Notes under the pieces: generated by a model | Database searches by the model: none | What the model saw: the letters and a program-made list of their open reading frames with translations, nothing else | What the model was told of the DNA's origin: nothing | Made by a program: the position numbers and the translations under genes | Shown: positions 14,612 through 20,955 of the stretch, one piece after another | Position numbering within the stretch: the first letter of the stretch is position 1 | How the letters are laid out: each line of letters starts with the position of its first letter | Source: SVTX01 sp045588675 | GTDB taxonomy: Bacteria > Bacillota > Clostridia > Oscillospirales > CAG-272 | Assembly: GCA_045588675.1 (NCBI GenBank) | Contig: JAZNER010000009.1 | Location: 1-26,377 of the forward strand | Length of the DNA stretch: 26,377 bases | Direction of reading: 5' to 3'

Positions 14612-14862
14612 GCGCGGAAAAGGGATTGTTGGTAAGATGTTGCCGAGATGACAACTTCATCTTCTTGAAATATCTTGGAAAAGGAGATGCAGACGGCGGA
14701 TATACAACGTGGGATAAGTTTGAAAAATTACCCGATGATTGGTTATATGAATCTCAATTCGGTTATCTCTGCCCCGAATGTGCGAAACAATTCAAAAAGA
14801 TTATGACTGAATTTTTTAATGGTCAATTAGCACCTTGTTGGAAATTGGAGGAAAACAAATGA
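14608..14862 (+). CDS. Hypothetical protein with CPEC motif
   Basis: An 84-residue protein starting in ATGA overlap with the previous gene. It has LLVRCCRDDNFIFLKYLGKG, then DWLYESQFGYLCPECAKQF and a C-terminal amphipathic helix. One CC pair and one CxxC could bind zinc. No known family. Confidence 0.58.
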   Translation: MSAEKGLLVRCCRDDNFIFLKYLGKGDADGGYTTWDKFEKLPDDWLYESQFGYLCPECAKQFKKIMTEFFNGQLAPCWKLEENK

Positions 14863-15062
14863 GCGATTTTGAATTACTTAAAAATTTACAAAATGAATTA
14901 ATCAAGACTCTTGAGGAACGCCGTGAGGTTATCGGTTTCATTCCTCGCGCTTGCAGTAAAGCTAAAATCCACAGATTGAGATTGCAGATTCAAGAGGTAA
15001 TGATTCGCATTGAAAACAAATGCGAAGGGGTATCAAGAATCTCAAAAGAAAAGTGGGAATAA
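14859..15062 (+). CDS. Small helical protein, last gene of the first early operon
   Basis: ATG 14859 overlaps the previous stop and follows GGAGG at 14847. The 67-residue product is helical with leucine/isoleucine heptads (FELLKNLQNELIKTLEERRE, HRLRLQIQEVMIRI). It is directly followed by a bidirectional terminator. Function unknown. Confidence 0.58.
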   Translation: MSDFELLKNLQNELIKTLEERREVIGFIPRACSKAKIHRLRLQIQEVMIRIENKCEGVSRISKEKWE

Positions 15063-15103
15063 AAAAACAAAGGGCGGTATCATCTACCGCCCCGATTTTT
15101 TTT
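15061..15103. terminator. Bidirectional terminator between convergent operons
   Basis: GGGCGGTA at 15072-15079 pairs perfectly with TACCGCCC at 15085-15092. It is flanked by an A run (15061-15067) on one side and T8 (15096-15103) on the other, so it stops transcripts from both directions: the + operon ending at 15062 and the - operon ending at 15102. Confidence 0.9.
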
Positions 15104-15422
15104 ACAAATCGCTGATTTTGTCAATAGCTTTGTCGTACATCTTCGGGTGAAGTGTCTTGACAACTTCCATTATTTCATCAAGAATCGCCCAAACTTTGTC
15201 GGACGGTTTGCCGTTGACAGCTTTCAAAAATTCCGTGTCGCTCGTAGTTTCGATCATTGGTTTTTCGACCTTGTTTGAATAGCTGTACTCGGCTTCATAA
15301 GGCACGCCGAAAAGGTGGTCATAAATTATATAAAAATCGGCGAGTTTCCCGATTTTACTCGGAGTGATTGGCTCTGCTTCACACTCTCTTATTGCTTGTA
15401 AAAGCTCCTTTTCGGTAATCAT
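15102..15422 (-). CDS. Hypothetical acidic protein, minus-strand cassette
   Basis: The last gene of the minus-strand cassette, 106 residues, with ribosome site AGGAG. It is helical and acidic (MITEKELLQAIRECEAEPITPSKI, then DHLFGVPYEAEYSYSNK). The N-terminal ELLQAIRECEAEPIT with K(L)ADFYIIYDHLFG recurs in gut phages next to the RG-rich gene below. Function unknown. Confidence 0.65.
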   Translation of the reverse strand: MITEKELLQAIRECEAEPITPSKIGKLADFYIIYDHLFGVPYEAEYSYSNKVEKPMIETTSDTEFLKAVNGKPSDKVWAILDEIMEVVKTLHPKMYDKAIDKISDL

Positions 15423-15432
15423 TGTTTACTCC

Positions 15433-15942
15433 TTATGCGTTCTCAAGTTTGTGAATGCATTGACGAATTGCCTCGCGCTCTTTGGGAGACTCGGCTTCTT
15501 CCATCATTGCTTCCATTTTTTCGATCATATGCTCTTTAGCACCTTCACGGGAATAGCCACCGCGACCGCCCATATTGCCGCCACGGTTTCCACCTCTTGC
15601 GTAAGAACTGCCCTCATAGGACATTCCGTCATCATAGGAAGAACCGCCGCGATAGGATTCACCTTCGCTTGAGTATCTGCCCATAGAATCACGCTTTGCG
15701 TTTCTTCCGCGACCGCGAGCGTAAGAAGTGCCATAAATGCGACCTTCGCCCATATAGTGACCGTCCTCGGAATAGCCTTCTTCGCCGTCCAAAGCGTCAA
15801 TCTTGCAGATATTTTTTACGGTATCGGTCAGTTTGTGGATTTTCTCAAGCTCTTGCATAGAGATTTTGCCGCCGGTTGCTTTTTTGGCTTTTTCCTCATA
15901 CTCATAGAGCTCTTCCATAAGCATTTCTTTGAGTTTATGCAT
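15433..15942 (-). CDS. RG/GYS-rich low-complexity protein
   Basis: A 169-residue protein with helical ends and a low-complexity middle. Residues 1-50 are helical (MHKLKEMLMEELYEYEEKAK). Residues about 55-130 are rich in Gly, Arg, Ser, Tyr and Asp with repeats such as SYARGRGR, SYRGGSSYDD, SSYARGGNRGG. The C-terminal helix (EHMIEKMEAMMEEAESPKER) returns to normal composition. RG-rich segments in phages and hosts often bind RNA or drive protein clustering. The family accompanies the rest of this cassette in gut phages. Function not established. Strong ribosome site GAGAGGAG. Confidence 0.7.
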   Translation of the reverse strand: MHKLKEMLMEELYEYEEKAKKATGGKISMQELEKIHKLTDTVKNICKIDALDGEEGYSEDGHYMGEGRIYGTSYARGRGRNAKRDSMGRYSSEGESYRGGSSYDDGMSYEGSSYARGGNRGGNMGGRGGYSREGAKEHMIEKMEAMMEEAESPKEREAIRQCIHKLENA

Positions 15943-15957
15943 AGTTTTTCTCCTCTC

Positions 15958-16389
15958 TTACGCTACACGGTCAATGATGATATTCGCGTTTTGAACATCA
16001 ATTGCTGTGCCGTCGCTTGTATTTTCTACAGAAATTGTCACGCAACAATCGCAAGGGATGACGATAAAGGTGGAGAGAGAAACGTTGAAAAATGCTTCAG
16101 CGGCGGTAGGTGTTACGATAGCCGTAGCATTGCCAAGCGTTTCGCCGTCCTCTTGGAGAGAAACAGAAATCGCGCCGACAGTACCGCCCTCCGCTACTGC
16201 GATATTTGCGTTAAAGTGGACTCTATAAATAGTTTTACACGCATTGCGTGCGCCCTTGAGACGGAATATTCCTGCACCGTCTCTGTGAGTTATGAAACCC
16301 TTTTTGCAACAACGGTCGCCGTCATCAAATAAAATATTTGCATTTTCAGCAACGGTCTGCAATTCGGTTTTGCTGTATTCAGCTGCCAT
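15958..16389 (-). CDS. Beta-sandwich surface/decoration protein candidate
   Basis: The start MAAEYSKTELQTVAENANIL (at 16389) is preferred to an ATG six codons earlier, which falls in the region of the AAAGGA ribosome site. The 143-residue protein is beta-strand rich: FRLKGARNACKTIYRVHFNANI, SVSLQEDGE, AIVTPTAAEAFFNVSLSTFI, VIPCDCCVTISVENTSDGT and AIDVQNANIIIDRVA. The pattern recalls jelly-roll/TNF-like decoration or fibre domains and is common in gut phages in this cassette. A vicinal CDCC group is notable. No catalytic residues seen. Confidence 0.66.
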   Translation of the reverse strand: MAAEYSKTELQTVAENANILFDDGDRCCKKGFITHRDGAGIFRLKGARNACKTIYRVHFNANIAVAEGGTVGAISVSLQEDGETLGNATAIVTPTAAEAFFNVSLSTFIVIPCDCCVTISVENTSDGTAIDVQNANIIIDRVA

Positions 16390-16430
16390 AATAATCATTC
16401 CTTTCAAATCAAAATATCAATTTTTTCAAG

Positions 16431-16460
16431 AAAAGATTGTAAGTACACTTATAATCTTTT
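16431..16460. repeat. Long A/T-rich inverted repeat
   Basis: AAAAGATTGTAAGT (16431-16444) and ACTTATAATCTTTT (16447-16460) form a 14-base stem with one G-T pair and a very short loop. It sits between the terminator below and the start of the beta-sandwich gene on the minus strand. On that strand it may be a leader hairpin. Confidence 0.72.
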
Positions 16461-16461
16461 T

Positions 16462-16508
16462 CTAAAATAATTAAAATAAGGCGGCAAGGTATGGCAACCC
16501 CACCGCCT
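16462..16508 (-). terminator. Terminator candidate after the Gly/Cys-rich gene (minus strand)
   Basis: On the minus strand AGGCGG (16508-16503) pairs with CCGCCT (16484-16479), extended inward by imperfect pairs, and is followed by the T-rich TATTTTAATTATTTT (16478-16464). The T tract is broken, so readthrough to the three downstream genes is likely. Confidence 0.6.
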
Positions 16509-16532
16509 CGGTAAACAGCGTCAAGTGATCAA

Positions 16533-16550
16533 TTTCGTGAGGTCACGAAA
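16533..16550. repeat. Perfect 8-bp inverted repeat (operator-like)
   Basis: TTTCGTGA and TCACGAAA are separated by GG, giving a compact 18-base palindrome. Two further short hairpins lie nearby (TTTCC...GGAAA at 16565-16580, and CTTTCTA...TAGAAAG at 16589-16608, the last overlapping the stop of the upstream gene). Confidence 0.65.
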
Positions 16551-16600
16551 ACGATACTCAACCATTTCCACGATGGGAAAAGTAAGTTCTTTCTATTCGA

Positions 16601-17497
16601 TTAGAAAGAGCCGCAACCAGTGTTGCAGTTGTTGCCCCATTGAACTTGACCACAGCAATTAGTGGGGAAGTTTACGGGGGTAGGACCATTCACGACAAAA
16701 GCGGGGATGGGACAATCGTTGCCGGTACGACGAATGATTTCAGCGGTGGACGCATCGATTGCAGCACGCAGTACAGCGTTCTGATTGGACTGCGAAGCCG
16801 CGAGACGGAGCGCTTGGTTCTCGTCACGGAGAGCCTGTACCTTCTCGTTGCTCATATAGTCGATGATTCTGTCGCCGAGCTTGTCGATGCTCTGCAACAC
16901 ATTGCAGTTGTACGCTTGTGCATCAAAGCGGTTCTGCAGATTCATCTTCTCGATGTCGCAGCAACAAGAGCTGATTTGCTGTTGAATTGCATTGGTGTTT
17001 ACAGCATTACCGTAGGCAACATCTTTGATCGCGCCCTTGGTGTCACAGCAACATTGTGCAAGCTGTGCGGAAAGAGCGTTCACACCCGCTTGGTTTTGAT
17101 AACCGAGAGTGCAAATTGCGTTGTCGATGCCGCGGAAATTATTGTTGAGGGTGTTGTTGAGTGCGGTAAAGCTGTCAGCAAGTCCGTAAGTCTGCTGATC
17201 AATCTTGCTGATGAGAGTCTGCTGATCAACAGCCGCGCGGACATCTGCCTGAGTTGCACAGGGAGAACCGCAGTTGCCACCGTAGCCGCCAAAGCCGCCG
17301 TTTCCAAACAGAAGCCAAGGCAGAATGCCACCTCCACCAAAGCCGCCAAAGCCAAAGCCGCCGCCTCCAATGAGGGCAAAGAGGAGAAGATAAGCAAGCC
17401 AATCGCCACCCCACATACCGCCGTTGCCGTAGCCGTCATTATTGCAAGTACAAGCACGGATATCAGCGGGGGTCATTTCACTTGTAGTAAGAGACAT
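16601..17497 (-). CDS. Gly/Cys-rich membrane-type protein, unknown function
   Basis: A 298-residue protein, the largest of the minus-strand cassette. It starts MSLTTSEMTPADIRACTCNN. It then has a Gly/Phe/Leu-rich hydrophobic region (about residues 32-75) with a membrane-like WLAYLLLFALIGGGGFGFGG. A long Asn/Gln/Ala helical region follows with two CCCD motifs (QCCCDTKGAI and SCCCDIEKM), then a coiled coil, and finally a Cys-rich tail (NCCGQVQWGNNCNTGCGSF). This architecture recurs in many gut phages. I know no proven function. Inverted orientation, membrane character and reactive cysteines suggest a virion or envelope component. Confidence 0.72.
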   Translation of the reverse strand: MSLTTSEMTPADIRACTCNNDGYGNGGMWGGDWLAYLLLFALIGGGGFGFGGFGGGGILPWLLFGNGGFGGYGGNCGSPCATQADVRAAVDQQTLISKIDQQTYGLADSFTALNNTLNNNFRGIDNAICTLGYQNQAGVNALSAQLAQCCCDTKGAIKDVAYGNAVNTNAIQQQISSCCCDIEKMNLQNRFDAQAYNCNVLQSIDKLGDRIIDYMSNEKVQALRDENQALRLAASQSNQNAVLRAAIDASTAEIIRRTGNDCPIPAFVVNGPTPVNFPTNCCGQVQWGNNCNTGCGSF

Positions 17498-17563
17498 TGT
17501 GTTATGTTTCCTTTCGTAAATTTAGATTTATGCCAACCGTGTGCGCGCTTCACGGTAGTAGCT

Positions 17564-17764
17564 TTATAATTTATAATTTTTTCTTATACCTTCAAATTGT
17601 GTTTGTAATTGTTTAGCTTGTTTGTGAGCTTCATTAATCTGCTGTTGACTGATTTTTCCGCTCTGCAAGAGTTGATTCAATATTGCATTCGGGTCTTGAC
17701 CACGCATTTGTTGCATAAATTGATTGAATTGAATCATTATAGGGTTATTAAACATATTAGCCAT
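17564..17764 (-). CDS. Small Gln/Asn/Met-rich helical protein
   Basis: A 66-residue protein with ribosome site GGAGG (minus strand). Its sequence MANMFNNPIMIQFNQFMQQM and LLQSGKISQQQINEAHKQAK is rich in Gln, Asn and Met, likely a helical hairpin. A family of this look regularly sits between the Pro/Gln-rich and Gly/Cys-rich genes in gut phages. Function unknown. Confidence 0.63.
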   Translation of the reverse strand: MANMFNNPIMIQFNQFMQQMRGQDPNAILNQLLQSGKISQQQINEAHKQAKQLQTQFEGIRKNYKL

Positions 17765-17766
17765 TA

Positions 17767-18240
17767 TCAGTTATCCTCCATATTGGAAGTCACAGCCGAA
17801 ATGCTGTTGAATTTTGCTTCAAGGGCTTGGAATTTCGCCTCCAACGCTTCGAATTTATCTTTGCTTACGAAGTTATCACCGCATTGGCATTCGTGTTTCT
17901 CGGCAGTTTTCGGGGCATTAGGGAAACGCTCAGTAAAGTCAAGAATACGCATCGAGGGTACGCCTTGAGCGTTTACCGATTTAATATATATCGTTGTTTC
18001 GTTTTTATCCCACAGCGTGACGGTGTTGTTCGGCGCGACGGGATAGCTCTGCGCTTCGATCTCGCCGAGTACCCATATCATATCATTAGAGGGTTGAGGT
18101 GTAGGCTGATTCTGCATCGGCATTTGAGGTGCCTGTATCGGTTGCTGATACTGCCCGAATTGACTTTGATTTTCGGGAGGGGTCTGCATAGGCATCTGCG
18201 GATAGTATGAAGGTCTGTAAAAAGGTGCGTAATAGTTCAT
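17767..18240 (-). CDS. Pro/Gln/Tyr-rich protein with coiled-coil tail
   Basis: A 157-residue protein in three parts. The N-terminus (residues 1-55) is a Pro/Gln/Met/Tyr-rich flexible stretch (YYAPFYRPSYYPQMPMQTPP). The middle is a compact domain, MIWVLGEIEAQSYPVAPNNT and VTLWDKNETTIYIKSVNAQG. The end is a coiled coil with two KFEALEAKF/KFQALEAKF repeats. It also has a CQC pair (ECQCGDNF). A trimeric fibre- or tail-like assembly is suggested by the heptads. Ribosome site GAGGAATAAAAG. Function unproven. Confidence 0.68.
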   Translation of the reverse strand: MNYYAPFYRPSYYPQMPMQTPPENQSQFGQYQQPIQAPQMPMQNQPTPQPSNDMIWVLGEIEAQSYPVAPNNTVTLWDKNETTIYIKSVNAQGVPSMRILDFTERFPNAPKTAEKHECQCGDNFVSKDKFEALEAKFQALEAKFNSISAVTSNMEDN

Positions 18241-18243
18241 CTT

Positions 18244-18624
18244 TTATTCCTCTTTCGTAAAATAATATATCGGTATTTCGTTGCCGGAATCCCAAGCATC
18301 GTACCAATCGCCGTCAATAACCGCGACGAGGTGGTTGCCGATTCCAAGAATATATGTGCCGCGCGGGTGGTCTCGGCAAAAATCCTCGACCGTGTAACAT
18401 TCGGGGCAAGCGTCGGGAATTGTTCTGCGTTTGTACCCTTTGCGCTTTAGGTAAGCGGTTGTCACCGAGTTAGCAGACGGCATATCGCACATCAAAAAGC
18501 CTTGAAGCGCGATACCCGAATATGAGTCTTCCCACGTTTCGCCCGTTGCTTTCGATATAGCGCGGACGGTGCAGTCGCCAACTTTTTTTGCAAGAGGGTT
18601 GCCATTGAATTCTATCCAAGCCAT
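18244..18624 (-). CDS. Papain-like cysteine peptidase candidate
   Basis: A 126-residue protein whose motifs fit a papain-like (NlpC/C39-style) fold: Cys18 in VGDCTVRAISKATG, His98 in GIGNHLVAVIDG, and Asp112 in WYDAWDSGNEIPIYYF. Together they form a plausible Cys-His-Asp triad. No signal peptide or wall-binding domain, so the substrate could be a phage or host protein, or a peptide bond in the cell wall. Extra Cys residues (CPECYTVEDFC) may bind metal. It follows the small gene upstream by one base (TAAAATG) with a weak ribosome site, so coupling is likely. Activity is inferred only from motifs. Confidence 0.66.
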   Translation of the reverse strand: MAWIEFNGNPLAKKVGDCTVRAISKATGETWEDSYSGIALQGFLMCDMPSANSVTTAYLKRKGYKRRTIPDACPECYTVEDFCRDHPRGTYILGIGNHLVAVIDGDWYDAWDSGNEIPIYYFTKEE

Positions 18625-18625
18625 T

Positions 18626-18751
18626 TTATTTCTTTTTCTCCACTTCGATCAAGCCTAAAGAAATCAATATCTCAATGGTACGGAAAACCACCAAAAACGG
18701 TAGCTTGCTTAATTCTTCATTTTCTCGGATAAATTTTGTAATGTTTTGCAC
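18626..18751 (-). CDS. Small helical protein, first gene of the cassette
   Basis: Reading from GTG at 18751 gives 41 residues, MQNITKFIRENEELSKLPFL and onward to ISLGLIEVEKKK. An ATG six bases upstream (18757) lies inside the AGGTGAT ribosome site, so the GTG is the better start. The Arg-Glu-Asn and LPFLVVFRTIEIL pattern is familiar from short proteins preceding the peptidase-like gene in gut phages. Function unknown. Confidence 0.6.
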   Translation of the reverse strand: MQNITKFIRENEELSKLPFLVVFRTIEILISLGLIEVEKKK

Positions 18752-18769
18752 TTTCATCACCTCGCTTGC

Positions 18770-18778
18770 ATTATAGCA
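18770..18778 (-). promoter_or_regulatory. Extended -10 promoter for the minus-strand cassette
   Basis: On the minus strand the sequence TGCTATAAT occupies 18778-18770, an extended -10 element 18 bases before the likely ribosome site. No clear -35 box is seen 17 bases upstream, so the TG extension and nearby repeats (18809-18830) may compensate or be bound by a regulator. Confidence 0.6.
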
Positions 18779-18808
18779 TAAATGCGCTCGTTTGTGTACG
18801 ATCTAAAC

Positions 18809-18830
18809 ACGCAAGTTTCACGCAAGTTTC
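18809..18830. repeat. Tandem 11-bp repeat in the divergent promoter region
   Basis: ACGCAAGTTTC is repeated twice head to tail (18809-18819 and 18820-18830), one helical turn apart, followed by a partial third ACGAAC. It lies about 30-50 bases upstream of the minus-strand -10 box and about 75 bases upstream of the plus-strand promoter, so a protein bound here could act on either. Confidence 0.72.
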
Positions 18831-18873
18831 ACGAACAAAACACGCACAAAGCAAAAAAATCTCAAAAAATATT

Positions 18874-18889
18874 GAAAAAATATCAAAAA
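18874..18889 (+). repeat. 16-bp A-rich element, copy 2
   Basis: GAAAAAATATCAAAAA is identical to the copy at 10859-10874 and again lies exactly 15 bases upstream of the -35 box. Confidence 0.8.
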
Positions 18890-18904
18890 GTTTATAAAAA
18901 GGTA

Positions 18905-18933
18905 TTGACAAATGGGCGAAAATGTGATATAAT
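18905..18933 (+). promoter_or_regulatory. Consensus SigA promoter of the second early operon
   Basis: TTGACA at 18905-18910 and TATAAT at 18928-18933, both perfect, 17 bases apart, with an extended -10 TG. Predicted start near 18940, about 43 bases before the first gene. Confidence 0.9.
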
Positions 18934-18982
18934 ATAGTCACAACAAAGGGAACAACCCCAAAATGAAAGAGAGAAATAAAAA

Positions 18983-19138
18983 ATGACAAACGAAAAATTC
19001 TTTGAAATGTTTATTGAAAGTGCAAGAAAGGCTTACATTGAAATTATAGGCGAAGAAAAATGGATAAGCCTTACCGATAAGGAAAAGCACGATGCTGTAA
19101 TGATTATGGCAAAAGATATGATAAAGGCATTGAACTGA
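18983..19138 (+). CDS. Small helical protein, first gene of the second early operon
   Basis: A 51-residue frame (MTNEKFFEMFIESARKAYIE, then ITDK-like SLTDKEKHDAVMIMAKDMIKALN) with a weak GAAAGAGAG upstream. It is acidic and helical and overlaps the next start in TGATG. Promoter-proximal position and coupling support it. Family not recognised. Confidence 0.55.
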   Translation: MTNEKFFEMFIESARKAYIEIIGEEKWISLTDKEKHDAVMIMAKDMIKALN

Positions 19139-19335
19139 TGAAGTACAAAAAAGTTAAGCAAGAGTCCCTGCAAGTCGGGGACATCTTGCACCTTATATGG
19201 TGCGGAGATAAACATATATTGAGGTTTGAAGAATACAAAGGCGTTTTTGATTTTATTGCAAGGATTGCTACGTTTTCTGATGGTAGTAAAATGTCTTTGA
19301 CAAAAGGTTATTATTACAAGATTTTGGAGGTATAG
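19138..19335 (+). CDS. Hypothetical small beta-type protein
   Basis: A 65-residue protein, coupled to the previous gene by TGATG. It has LQVGDILHLIWCGDKHILRF and a C-terminal YYYKILEV, probably a small beta barrel. No recognised family. Confidence 0.55.
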   Translation: MKYKKVKQESLQVGDILHLIWCGDKHILRFEEYKGVFDFIARIATFSDGSKMSLTKGYYYKILEV

Positions 19336-19338
19336 AAA

Positions 19339-19596
19339 ATGAACAACGCTGATTATATAAAAATTTTTTTGAATCAACACAAAGCAAGAGTTGATGAGAA
19401 CAATAGAATACATATACAATGCTTATGTGATAGCACTTTTATTTTTTTGGAAGAAATGGTAATGGTTTTGGAATATTTAGGTTGCACAGACATACAAACA
19501 AGCGGTGAAATTGTAAAAGAGGGAGTTCCTGAAAATAAACCGTGGTGTAATTGTTTATATAGAGCAAGTGGTTTGCTTCCTAATAGGGAAAGATAA
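19339..19596 (+). CDS. Hypothetical protein with Cys pairs
   Basis: An 85-residue protein behind TTGGAGG. It contains HIQCLCDSTFIFLEEMVMVL, a hydrophobic helix, and CTDIQTSG...WCNCLY. The Cys pairs could bind metal or form disulfides. It is AT-richer than the structural genes. Function unknown. Confidence 0.55.
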   Translation: MNNADYIKIFLNQHKARVDENNRIHIQCLCDSTFIFLEEMVMVLEYLGCTDIQTSGEIVKEGVPENKPWCNCLYRASGLLPNRER

Positions 19597-19658
19597 AAAA
19601 CAGTTAGAAGAACAAATTGACAAATTATTTTAGTATGTGAGAAAGTTGAGGTATAAAT

Positions 19659-20102
19659 ATGAATAAAAAAGATATGTGCGAAATGTATGAAGAAATGCAA
19701 GCAGAAAATTATGGATATAGAAAAGGGGTTGAAGATGAAAAGAAAAAGAGAGTAGAACAATTGGAATATATACGAAACAAAATAGAAGATATAATGTCCA
19801 TTGAAAGTATATTGTTTATTCCGCTTGCTGATTTGTATAACGAAATAGGGCTTATGCAAAACGACCAACGAGAGGGAATAAATATGAAAAATTATGTTAA
19901 AATCAAGTCAACGGATTATTTTGGAAATCCTATTGAATACGAAGGATTTTTGGTTAAATTGGAAGCAATAACATATAAAGGTACGGACGAAGAATTGCAT
20001 CCTGTTCGTTATTTGGCTGCATTATTAAATAAAAATGATGGCACACGGATTTCTAAAATAGATGTTCTCGACATTAAGGATATACAACTTGTGGAGGAAT
20101 AA
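19659..20102 (+). CDS. Two-part hypothetical protein with an internal start signal
   Basis: A 147-residue frame. Residues 1-75 are charged and helical (MNKKDMCEMYEEMQAENYGY, VEDEKKKRVEQLEYIRNKIE). Residues 76-147 (MKNYVKIKSTDYFGNPIEYE to LDIKDIQLVEE) look like a separate small beta domain. GAGAGGGAATAAAT precedes an in-frame ATG at 19884, so the second half may also be made alone. It could be an older pair of genes joined by loss of a stop. The upstream gap (19597-19658) holds a TTGACA-like box but no -10. Confidence 0.55.
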   Translation: MNKKDMCEMYEEMQAENYGYRKGVEDEKKKRVEQLEYIRNKIEDIMSIESILFIPLADLYNEIGLMQNDQREGINMKNYVKIKSTDYFGNPIEYEGFLVKLEAITYKGTDEELHPVRYLAALLNKNDGTRISKIDVLDIKDIQLVEE

Positions 20103-20104
20103 AT

Positions 20105-20275
20105 ATGCATACAGATTATTTCAAAACTGTATTTTGGATTTTGTTTGATTTGATTGAACGATCTAATAAAAGCAAAGATTTGGGTCAAACAACAAGTCTT
20201 ATTGCGGATACTATTCGAGAATTAAAAGAAAAAAATATTCTAAAAGATGAAGATGAATGGAATAATGGCGGCTAA
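20105..20275 (+). CDS. Small hypothetical protein
   Basis: A 56-residue frame with a strong ribosome site GGAGG (20093-20097) inside the previous gene's end. MHTDYFKTVFWILFDLIERS starts a hydrophobic/aromatic helix; a charged end (KEKNILKDEDEWNNGG) follows. The stop overlaps a GGCGG...CCGCC hairpin (20266-20284), maybe a weak terminator or stabiliser. Confidence 0.55.
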   Translation: MHTDYFKTVFWILFDLIERSNKSKDLGQTTSLIADTIRELKEKNILKDEDEWNNGG

Positions 20276-20323
20276 CAACCGCCCACAGATAAAGTAAAAT
20301 TATTTAGGAGGAAAATAAATAAA

Positions 20324-20764
20324 ATGGCTTACAAATGTTTGAAATGTGGAAAGATTTTTGAAGAACCGAGCGTGGAAAGAGAATTTCGCGGATTCGTTGG
20401 CGGTGATTATGCTTTTGAAAATATGTACTACTGCCCTCATTGCGGCGGTGATTACGAAGAGTCAAGACAATGCGCTATCTGCGGTGAAGAGCTTGGCAGA
20501 GATGAACTTCACGGCGGCGTGTGCATTCATTGCATTAACGAGAAGCGTGAGAACTTCGATGCAATTTATAATATCTCTATCGGCGAGAACGTTTCAGTTG
20601 AGATCAATGCGCTGATTGCTACACTTCTCAACCCCGCCGACATTAATGAGATACTTCGCAAGCACATTCGCGAGAATATGCCGAATGTAGATTGTAGCGC
20701 GTACATCGATGAAGACCTTGATTATATCGGCGAAGCACTTGCAGAAGGGAGGGACAAACTTTGA
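20324..20764 (+). CDS. Protein with two zinc ribbons and a helical tail
   Basis: A 146-residue protein with two zinc-ribbon sites: Cys 5 and 8 with 37 and 40 (KCLKCGKIF and YYCPHCGGDY), and Cys 50 and 53 with 67 and 70 (RQCAICGEEL and GVCIHC). A helical C-terminal part follows (LIATLLNPADINEILRKHIR). Ribosome site TAGGAGG. Zinc ribbons of this type bind nucleic acids or proteins; no specific function known. The stop overlaps the TTG start of the next gene. Confidence 0.68.
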   Translation: MAYKCLKCGKIFEEPSVEREFRGFVGGDYAFENMYYCPHCGGDYEESRQCAICGEELGRDELHGGVCIHCINEKRENFDAIYNISIGENVSVEINALIATLLNPADINEILRKHIRENMPNVDCSAYIDEDLDYIGEALAEGRDKL

Positions 20765-20925
20765 AGAAAATAGCAAAAGACAGAGGAAGGGTGAGAAGCG
20801 AAAACCTTATGGTTAAGCTGTCACCCGAAGAAAAGAGCAGATTTGAAAAAGCCGCGGACGATAGCGGTATGACAATGTCGGCACTCGCAAGAATGCTGAT
20901 CGCAAGTTATTTGAACAACAATTAA
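20761..20925 (+). CDS. Ribbon-helix-helix-like small DNA-binding protein
   Basis: TTG at 20761 overlaps the previous stop and follows GGGAGGG by a normal distance. The 54-residue product has a basic arm (KKIAKDRGRVRSE), a strand (NLMVKLSPEE), and two helices (KSRFEKAADDSG and SALARMLIASYLNN), the layout of MobC/CopG-like ribbon-helix-helix proteins. It precedes the recombination genes and may regulate or accompany them. Confidence 0.72.
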   Translation: MKKIAKDRGRVRSENLMVKLSPEEKSRFEKAADDSGMTMSALARMLIASYLNNN

Positions 20926-20955
20926 AAAAGACAAACGTAAAAGGAGGAATTTGTT

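Noticed and set aside
15757..16332. Plus-strand open frame of 191 codons
   Set aside because: It crosses two minus-strand genes and their gap and has no start signal or recognisable composition.
16640..17569. Plus-strand open frame of 309 codons
   Set aside because: It lies fully opposite the Gly/Cys-rich gene, which has a good ribosome site, Cys motifs and matching neighbours on the minus strand.
19616..19658. Promoter with a TTGACA-like box upstream of 19659
   Set aside because: No -10 element at 16-18 bases from it.
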